Positions 18,866-30,468 of a DNA stretch of 64,000 nt are shown one piece after another. The number at the start of each line of letters is the position of its first letter. Position 1 is the stretch's first letter. The DNA lies in NCBI GenBank assembly GCA_021836225.1, contig JAKBJA010000117.1, positions 310,001 through 374,000 on the forward strand, given 5' to 3'. The DNA is from Pseudomonadota bacterium (GTDB lineage: Bacteria > Pseudomonadota > Gammaproteobacteria > Burkholderiales > Thiobacillaceae). The notes beneath the pieces were generated by a model. That model worked only from the letters and a program-made list of their open reading frames with translations. It was not told where the DNA came from and searched no databases. The translations under genes were made by a program, and so were the position numbers.

Positions 18866-21212
18866 TGCTAGGCCTGTATCCGGGAACACTATGTTTCAAA
18901 ACGTCGAGCGGGTTGGAGCCGATGCCACCCATTCCGTTCAACACCAATTGGAAGAACAGCGTGTCGGTGGACTGGTCCGTTTTGGTGGCCAGGCGTTGCA
19001 CGACCCCGCGCAGCGCCCAGCACCCTCCATTGTATTCAAGTCCTGCCAGGCCCTCGACCAGTTTGCTGTCCTTGAACGAGTAGTTGTAGCGGAACATGCC
19101 GTACCAGCGCCTGGCGAGCGGCCATTGGGCGGACAGGTCGAACTGTTCCGTAGTTTGATCAATGAAGCGGTAACCCAGGTTCACCACGCGGCCGGGTCCG
19201 GGCCGGTAGGAGGCACCGAGGTTCTGGCGGATGGTGGTGCCGTTCTGGGTGTCGAACTGCCAGGCGGTGTCGATGCGCCAGTCGCGCGTGATCTGCCCGC
19301 TGACGGCGGCAAGCAGGTCGGTGGAATTGCTGGTACGGGGTGTGATGCCGGGCAGCGTGACCTGCTGCGTGCTGAAGTAATAGCGCTGGCCGAGGGTGAC
19401 CTGCAGCCGCTCCAGTCCGCTGGCAGCCTCGGTGAAGCGGCTGGTGACGGCAACCGTCAGCTGATTGGCATCGTTGACACGATCGCCGCCGATGAACTGG
19501 TTTTCGGTGAACATCTGCGCATAGCTGAAATCCAGCAGCGCGGTATCGAATACCGGGATCGCCGACTGGTCCCGATAGGGCGCGTAGACATAGTAGATGC
19601 GTGGCTCCAGCGTCTGCTCGTAATCCCGGCCGGAAAAATGGAACGGGCGGTCGAAGGTCACGCCACTGTCGAGGCTGAAAATGGGCAGGCTGCGGCTGAT
19701 GTGCTGCACAGGCGCGCGGTTGTCCAGGGTGTAATAGGTGCTGTGCCAGCCGATCTGCGGCGTGAGAAATCCGAATGAATTGGTGAGCGGCAGGCGCAGC
19801 GTGGGATAGGCCAGCACCCGCGTGCCTTCGACCAGGGTGGGGTGGGCAAAGCGGGTGGCTTCGCTGTCCAGTTTGAATTCGAGCCCGTTTTCGAAGATTT
19901 TCGCGACGCCGAAGCGTGCCTGAGGCAGGCGGGCGTAAGGCTCGATTATGGGGGTGGCCGAGGTGGAGTCCTGTAGGGTCTGGTACTGCTGCGCGCGCAG
20001 TTCTGCATACCAGTTGGGGTGCTGGGTGGTCAGCCAGGCTTCCTGATCCAGGTTGGAGAGAGACGTGACGGCGAGCAGGTTGGACAGGTCGCGAAAATAA
20101 TCGTTGTCGGACACACGGTTGAACAGCATCCCGGCCTCGGTGGTGGCGTTCAGGCGATAGATGTTGTTGAGAACCATACTCCAGCGCGAGCGGTCGGCCA
20201 CGGCGTCGTTGGGCAGGTATTCCACACGGTTCACGCCATGAACGTCATTCAGCAGATAGCGGAATTCGCCGCCCAGTTGCACACCGCGCTTCGACATCAG
20301 GCGCGGATACAGGGTGGCATCGTAATTGGGCGCGAGATTGAGGTAGTACGGCACCATGAAGTCGATGCCGCTGCGCTGGGTGGTGCCGAAGGTGGGCGCC
20401 AGTATGCCGCTCTTGCGGGCGTTGTTGAGTGGGAAATCCAGCCACGGCGTATACAGGATCGGCACGCCGAGGAAGTGGAGCGAGGCATTGCGCGCCGTTC
20501 CCACGTTGCGGCTCCTGTCGAGGTCAAGGTCGCCCACCTTGAGGAACCAGTCATCGTTACCCACCGGGCAGGTGGTGTAAATGGCGTTCTGCAGTTTGCA
20601 CTGGTTTTCGTTGAGGAAATCGATGCGATCGGCTTTGCCGCGGCCCGGCTGCGCCATCACCACCGATGTGTCGTTTGCAGAGCCTGCGTCGGTGTGGTTG
20701 CCGCGGCCGCGTCCCATCTGCGACGTGAACCGGTACACCGGCTGGATGAGTTCGCCGCTGTAATCGCCGAGGTTGAACAGGAGCGAGTCGCCCGTCACAA
20801 CCATCGCCGTCTGCTCCAGCCGCACATGGCCGCGAGCCTGCACCTGGTCCTGCGTGGTGTCGTAGAGCAGCCAGTCGGCGAAGAAATTCTGTCCGGCCTG
20901 GCGGGCCTCCACGTTGCCGCTGGCTACGATGATGTCGGGGGCGGTCGATTCGATGTGGTCGGCAGTGAGGAAGAGCGGCCCCTCCTTGCCTGCCACCGCC
21001 GACCCTTGCAGTTCGACATCCTTTTTCAGCACGAGCCCGTCCGCAGCGGCATAACCGGCGGTCAGCAACAGCACAACGAGCGTAAAGCCGGGCAAGGTGG
21101 ACAAGCGTTGTAAAATCCGGAAGTTCGTTATTCGGAGCAGGTTCGCAGTGGAACGTTTGCAAGCATTACAGGCCTGGGCCGCCCGACAGCTGGGGGGCGA
21201 TTCCCTGGACAT
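18843..21212 (-). CDS. lptD: LPS-assembly outer-membrane protein LptD
   Basis: 789 residues by the longest ATG frame, the usual family size. The N-terminal part carries the OstA-like domain (LTADHIESTAPDIIVASGN, ~85) and the C-terminal part a large beta-barrel; Cys residues in QCKLQ, TTCPVG and GGCWAL fit the disulfides needed for LptD. It inserts LPS into the outer leaflet with LptE. The start is uncertain: the ATG at 21212 overlaps the divergent kinase gene by 65 bases and gives a poor signal peptide, whereas TTG at 21104 or a CTG slightly upstream gives a better one. Confidence 0.93.
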   Translation of the reverse strand: MSRESPPSCRAAQACNACKRSTANLLRITNFRILQRLSTLPGFTLVVLLLTAGYAAADGLVLKKDVELQGSAVAGKEGPLFLTADHIESTAPDIIVASGNVEARQAGQNFFADWLLYDTTQDQVQARGHVRLEQTAMVVTGDSLLFNLGDYSGELIQPVYRFTSQMGRGRGNHTDAGSANDTSVVMAQPGRGKADRIDFLNENQCKLQNAIYTTCPVGNDDWFLKVGDLDLDRSRNVGTARNASLHFLGVPILYTPWLDFPLNNARKSGILAPTFGTTQRSGIDFMVPYYLNLAPNYDATLYPRLMSKRGVQLGGEFRYLLNDVHGVNRVEYLPNDAVADRSRWSMVLNNIYRLNATTEAGMLFNRVSDNDYFRDLSNLLAVTSLSNLDQEAWLTTQHPNWYAELRAQQYQTLQDSTSATPIIEPYARLPQARFGVAKIFENGLEFKLDSEATRFAHPTLVEGTRVLAYPTLRLPLTNSFGFLTPQIGWHSTYYTLDNRAPVQHISRSLPIFSLDSGVTFDRPFHFSGRDYEQTLEPRIYYVYAPYRDQSAIPVFDTALLDFSYAQMFTENQFIGGDRVNDANQLTVAVTSRFTEAASGLERLQVTLGQRYYFSTQQVTLPGITPRTSNSTDLLAAVSGQITRDWRIDTAWQFDTQNGTTIRQNLGASYRPGPGRVVNLGYRFIDQTTEQFDLSAQWPLARRWYGMFRYNYSFKDSKLVEGLAGLEYNGGCWALRGVVQRLATKTDQSTDTLFFQLVLNGMGGIGSNPLDVLKHSVPGYRPSNEIIQTP

Positions 21213-22140
21213 CGCCCCGGCGTCGGCCGACGCCAGCTTTCGCCGTTATTTTCGCGTCACTGCCAAAGGCCGCGATTATATCGTGATGGACGCGCCGCCG
21301 GCGCATGAGGATTGTCGACCGTTTATTGCAGTGGCCCGGCTGTTCGGCGACGCCGGCGTGCACGTGCCGCAGGTGCTGGCACAGGACCTGGACCAGGGCT
21401 TTCTGCTGCTGACCGATCTGGGCAACACCACCTACCTGTCCGCATTGAATGAAAGCACCGCGCGCGAGCTGTACCTGGCATCGAACGATGCGCTGATCCG
21501 CATCCAGCAGACGAGCCGCCCCGGCGTGCTGCCGGAATACGACCGCGCGCTGCTCACCCGCGAATTGATGCTGTTCCCCGAGTGGTACGTGGCGAAGCAC
21601 CTCGGCGTCGCCATGAAGGACGAGCAGAAAGCCATCCTCGACACCGTGTTCGAGCGCATCCTGCATAACAACCTGGCGCAACCGCAGGTCTACGTGCATC
21701 GCGACTGGCATTCGCGCAACCTGATGGTGAGCGAGCCCAATCCCGGCATCCTCGACTTCCAGGACGCGGTCTACGGCCCCATCACCTACGACCTCGCCTC
21801 GATCTACCGCGACGCCTACATCCAGTGGGACGAAGAGCACCAGATCGACTGGGTGATCCGCTACTGGGAGAAGGCGCGCGCCGCCCGCCTGCCGGTGCGC
21901 GAGGACTTCGGCGAGTTCTGGCGCGACTTCGAATGGATGGGCGCGCAGCGCCACATCAAGGTGCTCGGCATCTTCGCGCGGCTGTACCACCGCGACGGCA
22001 AGGATGGCTACCTCAAAGACATGCCGTTGGTGATGCACTACCTGCGCAAGGTGTGCGAGCGCTACGACGAACTGAAGCCGCTGCTGTTTTTGCTGGATGG
22101 GCTGGAGAATCGGGAAGTGAAGGTGGGGTATACGTTCTAG
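21148..22140 (+). CDS. amgK: N-acetylmuramate/N-acetylglucosamine kinase (AmgK-like phosphotransferase)
   Basis: 330 residues from a GTG with GGAG at a good distance. The aminoglycoside-phosphotransferase fold is seen in the catalytic loop VHRDWHSRNLMV (~188) and the metal-binding ILDFQDAVYGP (~208). AmgK phosphorylates MurNAc or GlcNAc at the anomeric position; the next plus-strand gene encodes the matching uridylyltransferase MurU, together giving the peptidoglycan recycling route that bypasses MurA. A 430-base repeat-bearing gap separates the pair. Confidence 0.88.
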   Translation: MERLQALQAWAARQLGGDSLDIAPASADASFRRYFRVTAKGRDYIVMDAPPAHEDCRPFIAVARLFGDAGVHVPQVLAQDLDQGFLLLTDLGNTTYLSALNESTARELYLASNDALIRIQQTSRPGVLPEYDRALLTRELMLFPEWYVAKHLGVAMKDEQKAILDTVFERILHNNLAQPQVYVHRDWHSRNLMVSEPNPGILDFQDAVYGPITYDLASIYRDAYIQWDEEHQIDWVIRYWEKARAARLPVREDFGEFWRDFEWMGAQRHIKVLGIFARLYHRDGKDGYLKDMPLVMHYLRKVCERYDELKPLLFLLDGLENREVKVGYTF

Positions 22141-24547
<2,407 letters not shown>

Positions 24548-24563
<16 letters not shown>

Positions 24564-25696
24564 ACAGCGTGCTCATCGTCGGCGCCGGCCCGGTCGGCGC
24601 GGTGTGCGCGCTGGCACTGCAGCAGCAGGGCGTCGCCGCGCGCGTGCTCGAGGCGCAGCCCGAAGATGCCCGCGCCGACACCCGCACCCTGGCGTTATCG
24701 CATGGCTCGCGCCTGATCCTCGATCGCCTCGGCGTGTGGGAGAAACTCGCCGACGTCACGCCGATCACCCGCATCCATATCTCCCAGCGCGGCGCGCTCG
24801 GCGTGACGCGGTTGAGCGCAGCGGAACTCGACGTGCCGGCACTGGGCTACGTGCTGCCCTACGCCGCGCTCACTGCCGCACTGAAACAGGCGCTGCGCGA
24901 AGCCAATATCGCCGTCGAATACGGCGTCGCGGTCGATCGCATCCAATCCACTGCCGACGCTGCGACGCTGCACACCGCCGATGGACGCACGCTCACCGCG
25001 CCGCTGGTGGCAGTGGCCGACGGCGGCCGCGGCGAGGAAGCGCCCAAGCCCAGATTCGAGCGCGACTACGACCAGATGGCCGTGGTGTGCGACGTGCAGA
25101 CCGAATTGCCGCATGCACATCAGGCATTCGAGCGTTTCACGCCCGAAGGGCCGGCAGCGCTCTTGCCGAAGGGTGATCGTTACGCGCTCGTCTGGACCGC
25201 GCGCAACGTCGACGCCCAGCGTATCGCCGCGTTGCCGGATGGTGAATTCCTCGCTGCGCTGCAACGCCACTTCGGCGGACGCCAGGGACTGTTCCTGCAT
25301 GCCAGCCCGCGCAAGACCTTCCCGTTGCGACTGGCGTATACCGGTAGCGAGGCCGCCGAGCGCGTGGTGCGCATCGGCAACGCCGCGCAGACCCTGCATC
25401 CGGTGGCGGGACAGGGTTTCAACATCGGCCTGCGCGACGCCTGGGAGCTGGCGAGCCTGTGTGGCGATAGGTCCGTGAGCGAGATCGGCAGCGCAGCCAT
25501 GCTGGCGGCCTACGCACGCGGCCGGCGCAGCGACGTGCTCGGCGGCCTCGGCTTCACCGATTTCCTGGTGCGCACGTTCTCCAACGACATCGTGCCGCTG
25601 CGTCATGCGCGCGGCTTGGGCCTGCTGGCGCTGGAAGCCTTGCCGCCGCTGAAGCGATTCGTGGCGAGGCGGATGATGTTCGGGGCGCGCGGATGA
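24548..25696 (+). CDS. ubiH: FAD-dependent ubiquinone biosynthesis hydroxylase (UbiH)
   Basis: 382 residues with the Rossmann start VLIVGAGPVGAVCALAL, the middle DG-containing VAVADGGRGEE, and the FAD-binding IGNAAQTLHPVAGQGFNIGLRD (~275-295). It hydroxylates an intermediate of ubiquinone synthesis. The start MDEPVNSVLIVGAG overlaps the end of pepP. A second related hydroxylase follows with an ATGA overlap, so the two may act at different ring positions. Confidence 0.88.
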
Positions 25697-26913
25697 GCGG
25701 CGAACGCTATCAGGTGGCGGTGGTCGGCGCCGGCCTGGTCGGCGCCGCCGCCGCGCTGGCGCTCGGCCGCCAGGGCTTGCGGGTCGCGTTGATCGAGCGC
25801 CAGCCACCCCAGGCCCCGACCGATACCTGGGACACCCGCATCTACGCCATCAGCCCGGCGCCGCAGCGTTTTCTCGAACGCATCGGCGCCTGGCAGCGCA
25901 TGGATGCCAGCCGCATCCAGCCGGTGTATCGCATGGACGTGGCGGGCGACGCCAGCGGCGCGATCCGCCTCGATGCCTACGAATCAGGCGTGTCTCATCT
26001 GGCGAGCATCCTTGAAAGCGGACGACTGCAGCATGCGCTGTGGCAGGCGATCGAGGCCGACGGCAGCGTGGCGGTGCACTGTCCGGCCTCGATTGAATCG
26101 CTCGCCAGGGAAGCGTCGTTTACGCAGATCACGCTGGCCGACGGCACGATGCTCGAGGCCGAACTCGTCGTCGGCGCCGACGGGGCCGCCTCGCGCATCC
26201 GCGAATGGGCCGGTCTGGCTTCGACATTGACGCCCTACGGCCAGAGCGGGGTGGTGGCGAATTTCGAATGCGAGCGTCCGCATCGCGGCACTGCGTTCCA
26301 GTGGTTCTTCGACAGTGACATCCTCGCCTGGCTGCCGCTTGCGGGGCATACGACTCCACATGGGCTTGAGCCCATAGTGGATCGGAGCACCCCGACAGGG
26401 GGGAACCGGCTGTCGATGGTCTGGTCAACCAAGACTGCGCACGCGGACGAACTGGTCGCGTTGGACGCCGTCACGCTGACCGAAAAGGTACGGGCGGCGG
26501 GCCACGACCGGCTGGGCGCGCTGCATCTGCTGACCCCGGCTGCCGCGTTCCCGCTGCGGCTGATCCGGGTCGAATCCGCAGTGGCGCCCGGCGTGGCGCT
26601 GATCGGTGACGCCGCCCATGGGGTGCATCCGCTGGCGGGCCAGGGGGTGAACCTCGGCTTCGGCGATGCCGAGGTCCTGGTCGATGTGCTGGCCCGGTGT
26701 CGTCAGACGCGTTCTTATTGCGGTGACATCCGTGTGTTACAACACTACGCCCGCGAGCGTGCCGAGCCGGTGCGGCGGATGCAGGCGCTCACCCATGGCC
26801 TGCACCATCTGTTTGCCGACGAACGTGCCGGCTGGCTGCGCAACACCGGGATGCGGATCGTGGACCATTTGCCGCCGGTGAAAGCCGCCCTGGTGCGCGA
26901 GGCGATGTCCTGA
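25693..26913 (+). CDS. UbiH/UbiF-family ubiquinone hydroxylase with an in-frame insertion
   Basis: 406 residues. It has VAVVGAGLVGAAAALAL at the start, the middle VVGADGAASRIRE, and IGDAAHGVHPLAGQGVNLGFGDAEV (~297-320). Relative to the usual wording of this family, where AWLPLPG runs straight into a short linker and SMVWST, about 20 extra residues (AGHTTPHGLEPIVDRSTPTG) appear near position 220. The DNA of this insert is two short hairpins, which suggests a palindromic element inserted in frame. The exact ring position hydroxylated (UbiF, UbiI or UbiM type) is not decidable here. Confidence 0.85.
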   Translation: MSGERYQVAVVGAGLVGAAAALALGRQGLRVALIERQPPQAPTDTWDTRIYAISPAPQRFLERIGAWQRMDASRIQPVYRMDVAGDASGAIRLDAYESGVSHLASILESGRLQHALWQAIEADGSVAVHCPASIESLAREASFTQITLADGTMLEAELVVGADGAASRIREWAGLASTLTPYGQSGVVANFECERPHRGTAFQWFFDSDILAWLPLAGHTTPHGLEPIVDRSTPTGGNRLSMVWSTKTAHADELVALDAVTLTEKVRAAGHDRLGALHLLTPAAAFPLRLIRVESAVAPGVALIGDAAHGVHPLAGQGVNLGFGDAEVLVDVLARCRQTRSYCGDIRVLQHYARERAEPVRRMQALTHGLHHLFADERAGWLRNTGMRIVDHLPPVKAALVREAMS

Positions 26914-26944
26914 CGTTTTTTTGATGTTTTTTCTGGAGTCTCGA

Positions 26945-27655
26945 ATGAAATTCACTTCCCTGGCGCTTGCCGCAACCCTGCTGTTTGCTGCGTCCGCGCA
27001 GGCCAACGAATCGGTCATCCGCAAGGCGCTGACCCAGCAGTTCCCCGGCGCCACCATCACGTCGGTGCAGAAAACGCCCTACAGCGGCCTGTTCGAGGTC
27101 TATCTCGACGGGCAGCTGGTGTATGTGGATGCCAAGGCGCAATACGTATTCGCCGGCGACGTGATCGACCTGAAAACCCGCACCAACCTGTCCCAGGCGC
27201 GCCTGAATCAATTGCAGGCGGTGAAGTGGGACGTGTTCCCGCTGAACAATGCGCTGAAGACCGTCAAGGGCAATGGCGCGCGCAAGCTGATCCTGTTCTC
27301 CGACGTCGATTGCCCCTTCTGCCGCAGGTTCGAGGCCGAACTCGCCAAGGTCGACAACATTACCGTCTACACCTTCCTCTACCCGATCGAGGGCCTGCAT
27401 CCCAAGGCGCCGCAGACCTCGAAACAGATCTGGTGCGCGCCCGACCGCAACAAGGCGTGGGACGACTACATCAGCAGCGGCAGCGTGCCGAAAAACGATG
27501 GCAAGTGCGCCAACCCGGTGGATGCCAACATCGCGCTGGGCAACAAGCTGAAGGTCTCCGGCACGCCAACCCTGTTCTTCGCCAATGGCCAGCGCGTGCC
27601 CGGCATGATACCGGCCGCGCAACTCGAAAAACTGCTTGCCACCAACGCCAAATGA
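26945..27655 (+). CDS. dsbC: Thiol:disulfide interchange protein DsbC/DsbG-type
   Basis: 236 residues. Signal peptide ending near SAQA, a small dimerisation domain (~20-75), and a thioredoxin domain with active site CPFC in DVDCPFCRRF (~120) and the cis-Pro region GTPTLFF (~212). It isomerises wrong disulfides in the periplasm; in this neighbourhood LptD is a natural client. The start at 26945 is chosen for the signal peptide MKFTSLALAAT; two more Met codons lie upstream. Confidence 0.92.
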   Translation: MKFTSLALAATLLFAASAQANESVIRKALTQQFPGATITSVQKTPYSGLFEVYLDGQLVYVDAKAQYVFAGDVIDLKTRTNLSQARLNQLQAVKWDVFPLNNALKTVKGNGARKLILFSDVDCPFCRRFEAELAKVDNITVYTFLYPIEGLHPKAPQTSKQIWCAPDRNKAWDDYISSGSVPKNDGKCANPVDANIALGNKLKVSGTPTLFFANGQRVPGMIPAAQLEKLLATNAK

Positions 27656-27665
27656 GAATGGCTGA

Positions 27666-28271
27666 ATGAGTTCAGCTTTCTGGGATGAGCGGTATGCCAC
27701 CGAGGACTACATCTTCGGCACCGCGCCCAACCGTTTTCTCGAAAGCCAGGCGGCCCGCATCAAGCCCGGGGTGCAGGCGCTGTCCATCGCCGACGGCGAA
27801 GGCCGCAACGGCGTGTGGCTGGCCGAGCAGGGCGCCAAGGTGCATGCGGTCGACGTGTCGCCGGTGGCGCTGGAGAAGGCGCGCAAGCTGGCGGCAGCGC
27901 GCGGCGTGACGCTGGAAATCGAGCAGGCCGACATCCTCGACTGGGCTTGGCCGGAAGCGGCCTACGATCTGGTGGCCGCCATCTTCATCCAGTTCGCGCC
28001 GCCGCCCGAACGCGACCGCATCACCGCAGGCATCCGCCGCTGTCTCAAGCCGGGCGGGCTGCTGGTGTTGCAGGGCTACACGCCGAAGCAGGTCGAGTTC
28101 GGCACCGGCGGGCCGCCCCATGCCGCCAACATGTATACCGTCGAGCTGTTGCGCGACTGGTTCGGCGACTGGGAGATTCTGCATCTGGCCGAACACGAAT
28201 CGGTCATCCGCGAGGGCAGCCACCATCACGGCATGTCGGCGCTGATCGACCTGGTGGCGCGAAAACCCTGA
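27666..28271 (+). CDS. Class I SAM-dependent methyltransferase (TehB-like)
   Basis: 201 residues. The SAM-binding core reads ALSIADGEGRNGVWLAEQG (~38-56) followed by VDVSPVALEKA. The opening WDERYATEDYIFGTAPNRFL and the substrate region match small methyltransferases often annotated as tellurite resistance TehB-like. The substrate is unknown. It starts ten bases after dsbC, so the two may be cotranscribed. Confidence 0.8.
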   Translation: MSSAFWDERYATEDYIFGTAPNRFLESQAARIKPGVQALSIADGEGRNGVWLAEQGAKVHAVDVSPVALEKARKLAAARGVTLEIEQADILDWAWPEAAYDLVAAIFIQFAPPPERDRITAGIRRCLKPGGLLVLQGYTPKQVEFGTGGPPHAANMYTVELLRDWFGDWEILHLAEHESVIREGSHHHGMSALIDLVARKP

Positions 28272-28289
28272 AACCAGATCCCGCGCCGA

Positions 28290-29144
28290 TCAGGCGCGCG
28301 TTTGTTCTTCCACCGCCAGCGTGCGCAAGCCATCCAGCGCGCTCTTGAGCGTGCCGCTGTCGCTGTCGCGCGGGAACACCATGTAGGCGGGCAGCCTGAA
28401 CTGCGGGCTGTCCGGCACGTGCCACAACTGGCCGGCCTCGAGGTAGCGCCGCACCAGGCGATGCGGGAAATAGCCGCTGCCCCCGTAGGCCAGGAGTTGC
28501 TGCACGCCCAGCCAGCCGATGTTGGCAACCAGCGTGGGCGGCGGGGCGTCGGGATGGTGGTCGCTGAACTGGGCGTGGAATTCCGGCCCCCAGTCGACGT
28601 GGATGTAGCCCGCGTCGGGCCAGCCGCGCGCAAGGTCGCTGGTCACCAGCAGCAGGGTTTCATCGAACAGCAACTCCACGACCAGTCCGGGACGCGAAGT
28701 GGGGGTGTACATCACGCCGATGTCCACCGTGCCTTCGATCAGGCCCTGCATGATGTCGGGCTCAAAGCCGATTTCCAGGCGCAGCGACACATCCGGCGCG
28801 GCCTCGCGCATCCAGGCCACCCAGTGCGGCAGGAAGCCTTCCCACAGGGCGATCCGGCCCGAGAGCGTCAGCACGTCGTGAAAGCCCTGCGGCAGGCCGA
28901 CATCGTGGTGCGCCTGTTCGACGGTCCGCACCAGATTCTTGGCGTGACGCAGGAAGCGTTTGCCCGATGCGGTCAGCTCGGCGCCGTTGCGCCCGCGCTG
29001 GAACAGGCGCGCACCCAGCGAGGTCTCGAGCGTGTGGATGCGTGCGCTCACGGTCGATTGCGTGACGTGCAGGCGGCTGGCGGCGGCGACGAAATTGCCG
29101 GTGGCGGCCACCGTCAGGAAGGTGCGGGCGAGTTCGGTGTCCAT
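28290..29144 (-). CDS. LysR-family transcriptional regulator
   Basis: 284 residues. The N-terminal winged helix is plain (AAASRLHVTQSTVSARIHTLE), followed by an effector-binding periplasmic-protein-like fold. It is divergent from the DsrC-like gene, and a perfect AATATCG-N7-CGATATT dyad lies just ahead of its own start, which fits a regulator that controls itself and the divergent DsrC-like/HPP/ClC genes. The effector is unknown. Confidence 0.9.
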   Translation of the reverse strand: MDTELARTFLTVAATGNFVAAASRLHVTQSTVSARIHTLETSLGARLFQRGRNGAELTASGKRFLRHAKNLVRTVEQAHHDVGLPQGFHDVLTLSGRIALWEGFLPHWVAWMREAAPDVSLRLEIGFEPDIMQGLIEGTVDIGVMYTPTSRPGLVVELLFDETLLLVTSDLARGWPDAGYIHVDWGPEFHAQFSDHHPDAPPPTLVANIGWLGVQQLLAYGGSGYFPHRLVRRYLEAGQLWHVPDSPQFRLPAYMVFPRDSDSGTLKSALDGLRTLAVEEQTRA

Positions 29145-29149
29145 ATTTG

Positions 29150-29170
29150 AATATCGGTTTTTTCGATATT
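29150..29170. promoter_or_regulatory. LysR-type operator dyad
   Basis: AATATCG (29150-29156), seven bases, then CGATATT (29164-29170). It contains a T-N11-A pattern and lies in the divergent promoter between the LysR gene and the DsrC-like gene, the standard place for a LysR-type recognition site. A possible plus-strand promoter follows (TTGGAT, 18 bases, TAAACT). Confidence 0.5.
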
Positions 29171-29250
29171 AAACACCAAAATTTATCGTTGGATTGATAT
29201 ATAAGAGATACCTAAACTAGGCTCGTCACAAAAAAACGAAGGAGCCTGCC

Positions 29251-29598
29251 ATGAACCGCCGAGCCGAACTGGACAGCCTGATCCCCGAGCGCGACAACGA
29301 GGGCTATCTGCTTGATCCAGGCAATTGGAGTCGCGCACTGGCGCCGCTGCTGGCGATCGAAGACGGCCTGATGCTGACGCCGACCCACTGGCAGGTGATC
29401 GATTTCATTCGCGCGTGGCACAGCGATACCGAGAGCGTGCCGGAGGCGCGCCGCGTGATCCAGCATCTGGCTGAGCAGGGCGGAGACAAGCGCGCCGCCA
29501 AGCAGGCGCTGTACGAGCTGTTTCCGCATGGTTACGGCCAACAGGCCTGCCGCATCGCCGGCATGCGCAAGCCGCTGAAACTGATGCTCGATGTTTGA
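29251..29598 (+). CDS. DsrC/TusE-family sulfur relay protein with a single conserved Cys
   Basis: 115 residues. The core matches DsrC/TusE: RDNEGYLLDPGNWSRALAP, LTPTHWQVIDFIR, and YGQQACRIAGMRKP. Family members that carry persulfide from sulfite reductase have a Cys in a C-terminal arm; here the Cys in QACRIAGM is kept, but the arm ends LKLMLDV with no terminal Cys. It is therefore a relative whose redox exchange would differ from two-Cys DsrC. The start has AAGGAG ahead of it. Neighbours are HPP and ClC membrane proteins. Confidence 0.85.
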   Translation: MNRRAELDSLIPERDNEGYLLDPGNWSRALAPLLAIEDGLMLTPTHWQVIDFIRAWHSDTESVPEARRVIQHLAEQGGDKRAAKQALYELFPHGYGQQACRIAGMRKPLKLMLDV

Positions 29599-29616
29599 AC
29601 CGGAGACCCTGGGACA

Positions 29617-30348
29617 ATGAAAATTGCGTATACCGTTTCGGAACGTGAGCACTGGATCTCGGCTGCGGGCGGGCTGCTCGGCATCCTCGCGGTGTGGTGG
29701 GTCAGTCATCTCCTGCTGGGCAGTCAGGTCGCCGTACTGGTCGCGAGTTCGATGGGGTCCTCGGCCGTGCTGCTGTTTGCCGCTCCCCATGGTGCGATGT
29801 CGCAGCCCTGGTCGGTGTTGGGCGGGCATGTGGTGTCGGCGCTGGCCGGCGTCGCCAGCCAGCACTGGCTGGGCAACGAACCGATGCTGGCGGCGTCGGT
29901 AGCTGTCGCCTTGTCGATTGCCGCAATGTACAGCCTGCGCTGCCTGCATCCGCCCGGCGGCGCCACTGCGCTGACTGCCGTCGTGGGCGGCGAAACCGTG
30001 CATGCGCTGGGTTATGGTTTTGTATTCGCGCCCATCCTCATCAATACATTGGTCATATTGGTGGTGGCGGTGGTGTTCAACTATCCGTTCGCCTGGCGCC
30101 GCTATCCGCAGATCTGGCACCGCAAGACGGTCGCCGTGGCGCCCGACCCGGCGCATCAGGGTGCGCAAGAGAAAGCCATGATCCCGCATAGCGACCTGGT
30201 GTACGCGTTGAGCCAGATCGATACCTTCGTCGACATCAGCGAGGACGATCTGCAGCGGATTTATGCGCTGGCGCTGGGCCATCACGCGCATCCCGCTCAC
30301 GAAACCACGGCTCCGGCGGCGACGCCGGTGAGCCAGTCCGCGGGCTAG
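29617..30348 (+). CDS. HPP family integral membrane protein
   Basis: 243 residues with about four hydrophobic segments in the first 165 residues and the family signature HPPGGATAL (~111-119). The tail (~175-243) is polar and ends in a His/Ala/Pro-rich stretch. Plant and cyanobacterial relatives have been linked to nitrite transport; whether that applies here is inference. It starts 18 bases after the DsrC-like gene. Confidence 0.85.
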   Translation: MKIAYTVSEREHWISAAGGLLGILAVWWVSHLLLGSQVAVLVASSMGSSAVLLFAAPHGAMSQPWSVLGGHVVSALAGVASQHWLGNEPMLAASVAVALSIAAMYSLRCLHPPGGATALTAVVGGETVHALGYGFVFAPILINTLVILVVAVVFNYPFAWRRYPQIWHRKTVAVAPDPAHQGAQEKAMIPHSDLVYALSQIDTFVDISEDDLQRIYALALGHHAHPAHETTAPAATPVSQSAG

Positions 30349-30468
30349 GTGCGGACTGGCTCACCGGCCCCCTTTGACCCGCTTCCTCGTTGGCACCTCG
30401 CGGCAGCCCGATCGGGTCGCCCGAATCCGCCGGGATGGAGGCGGCGGCATGAAACTCAGGAAACACCC

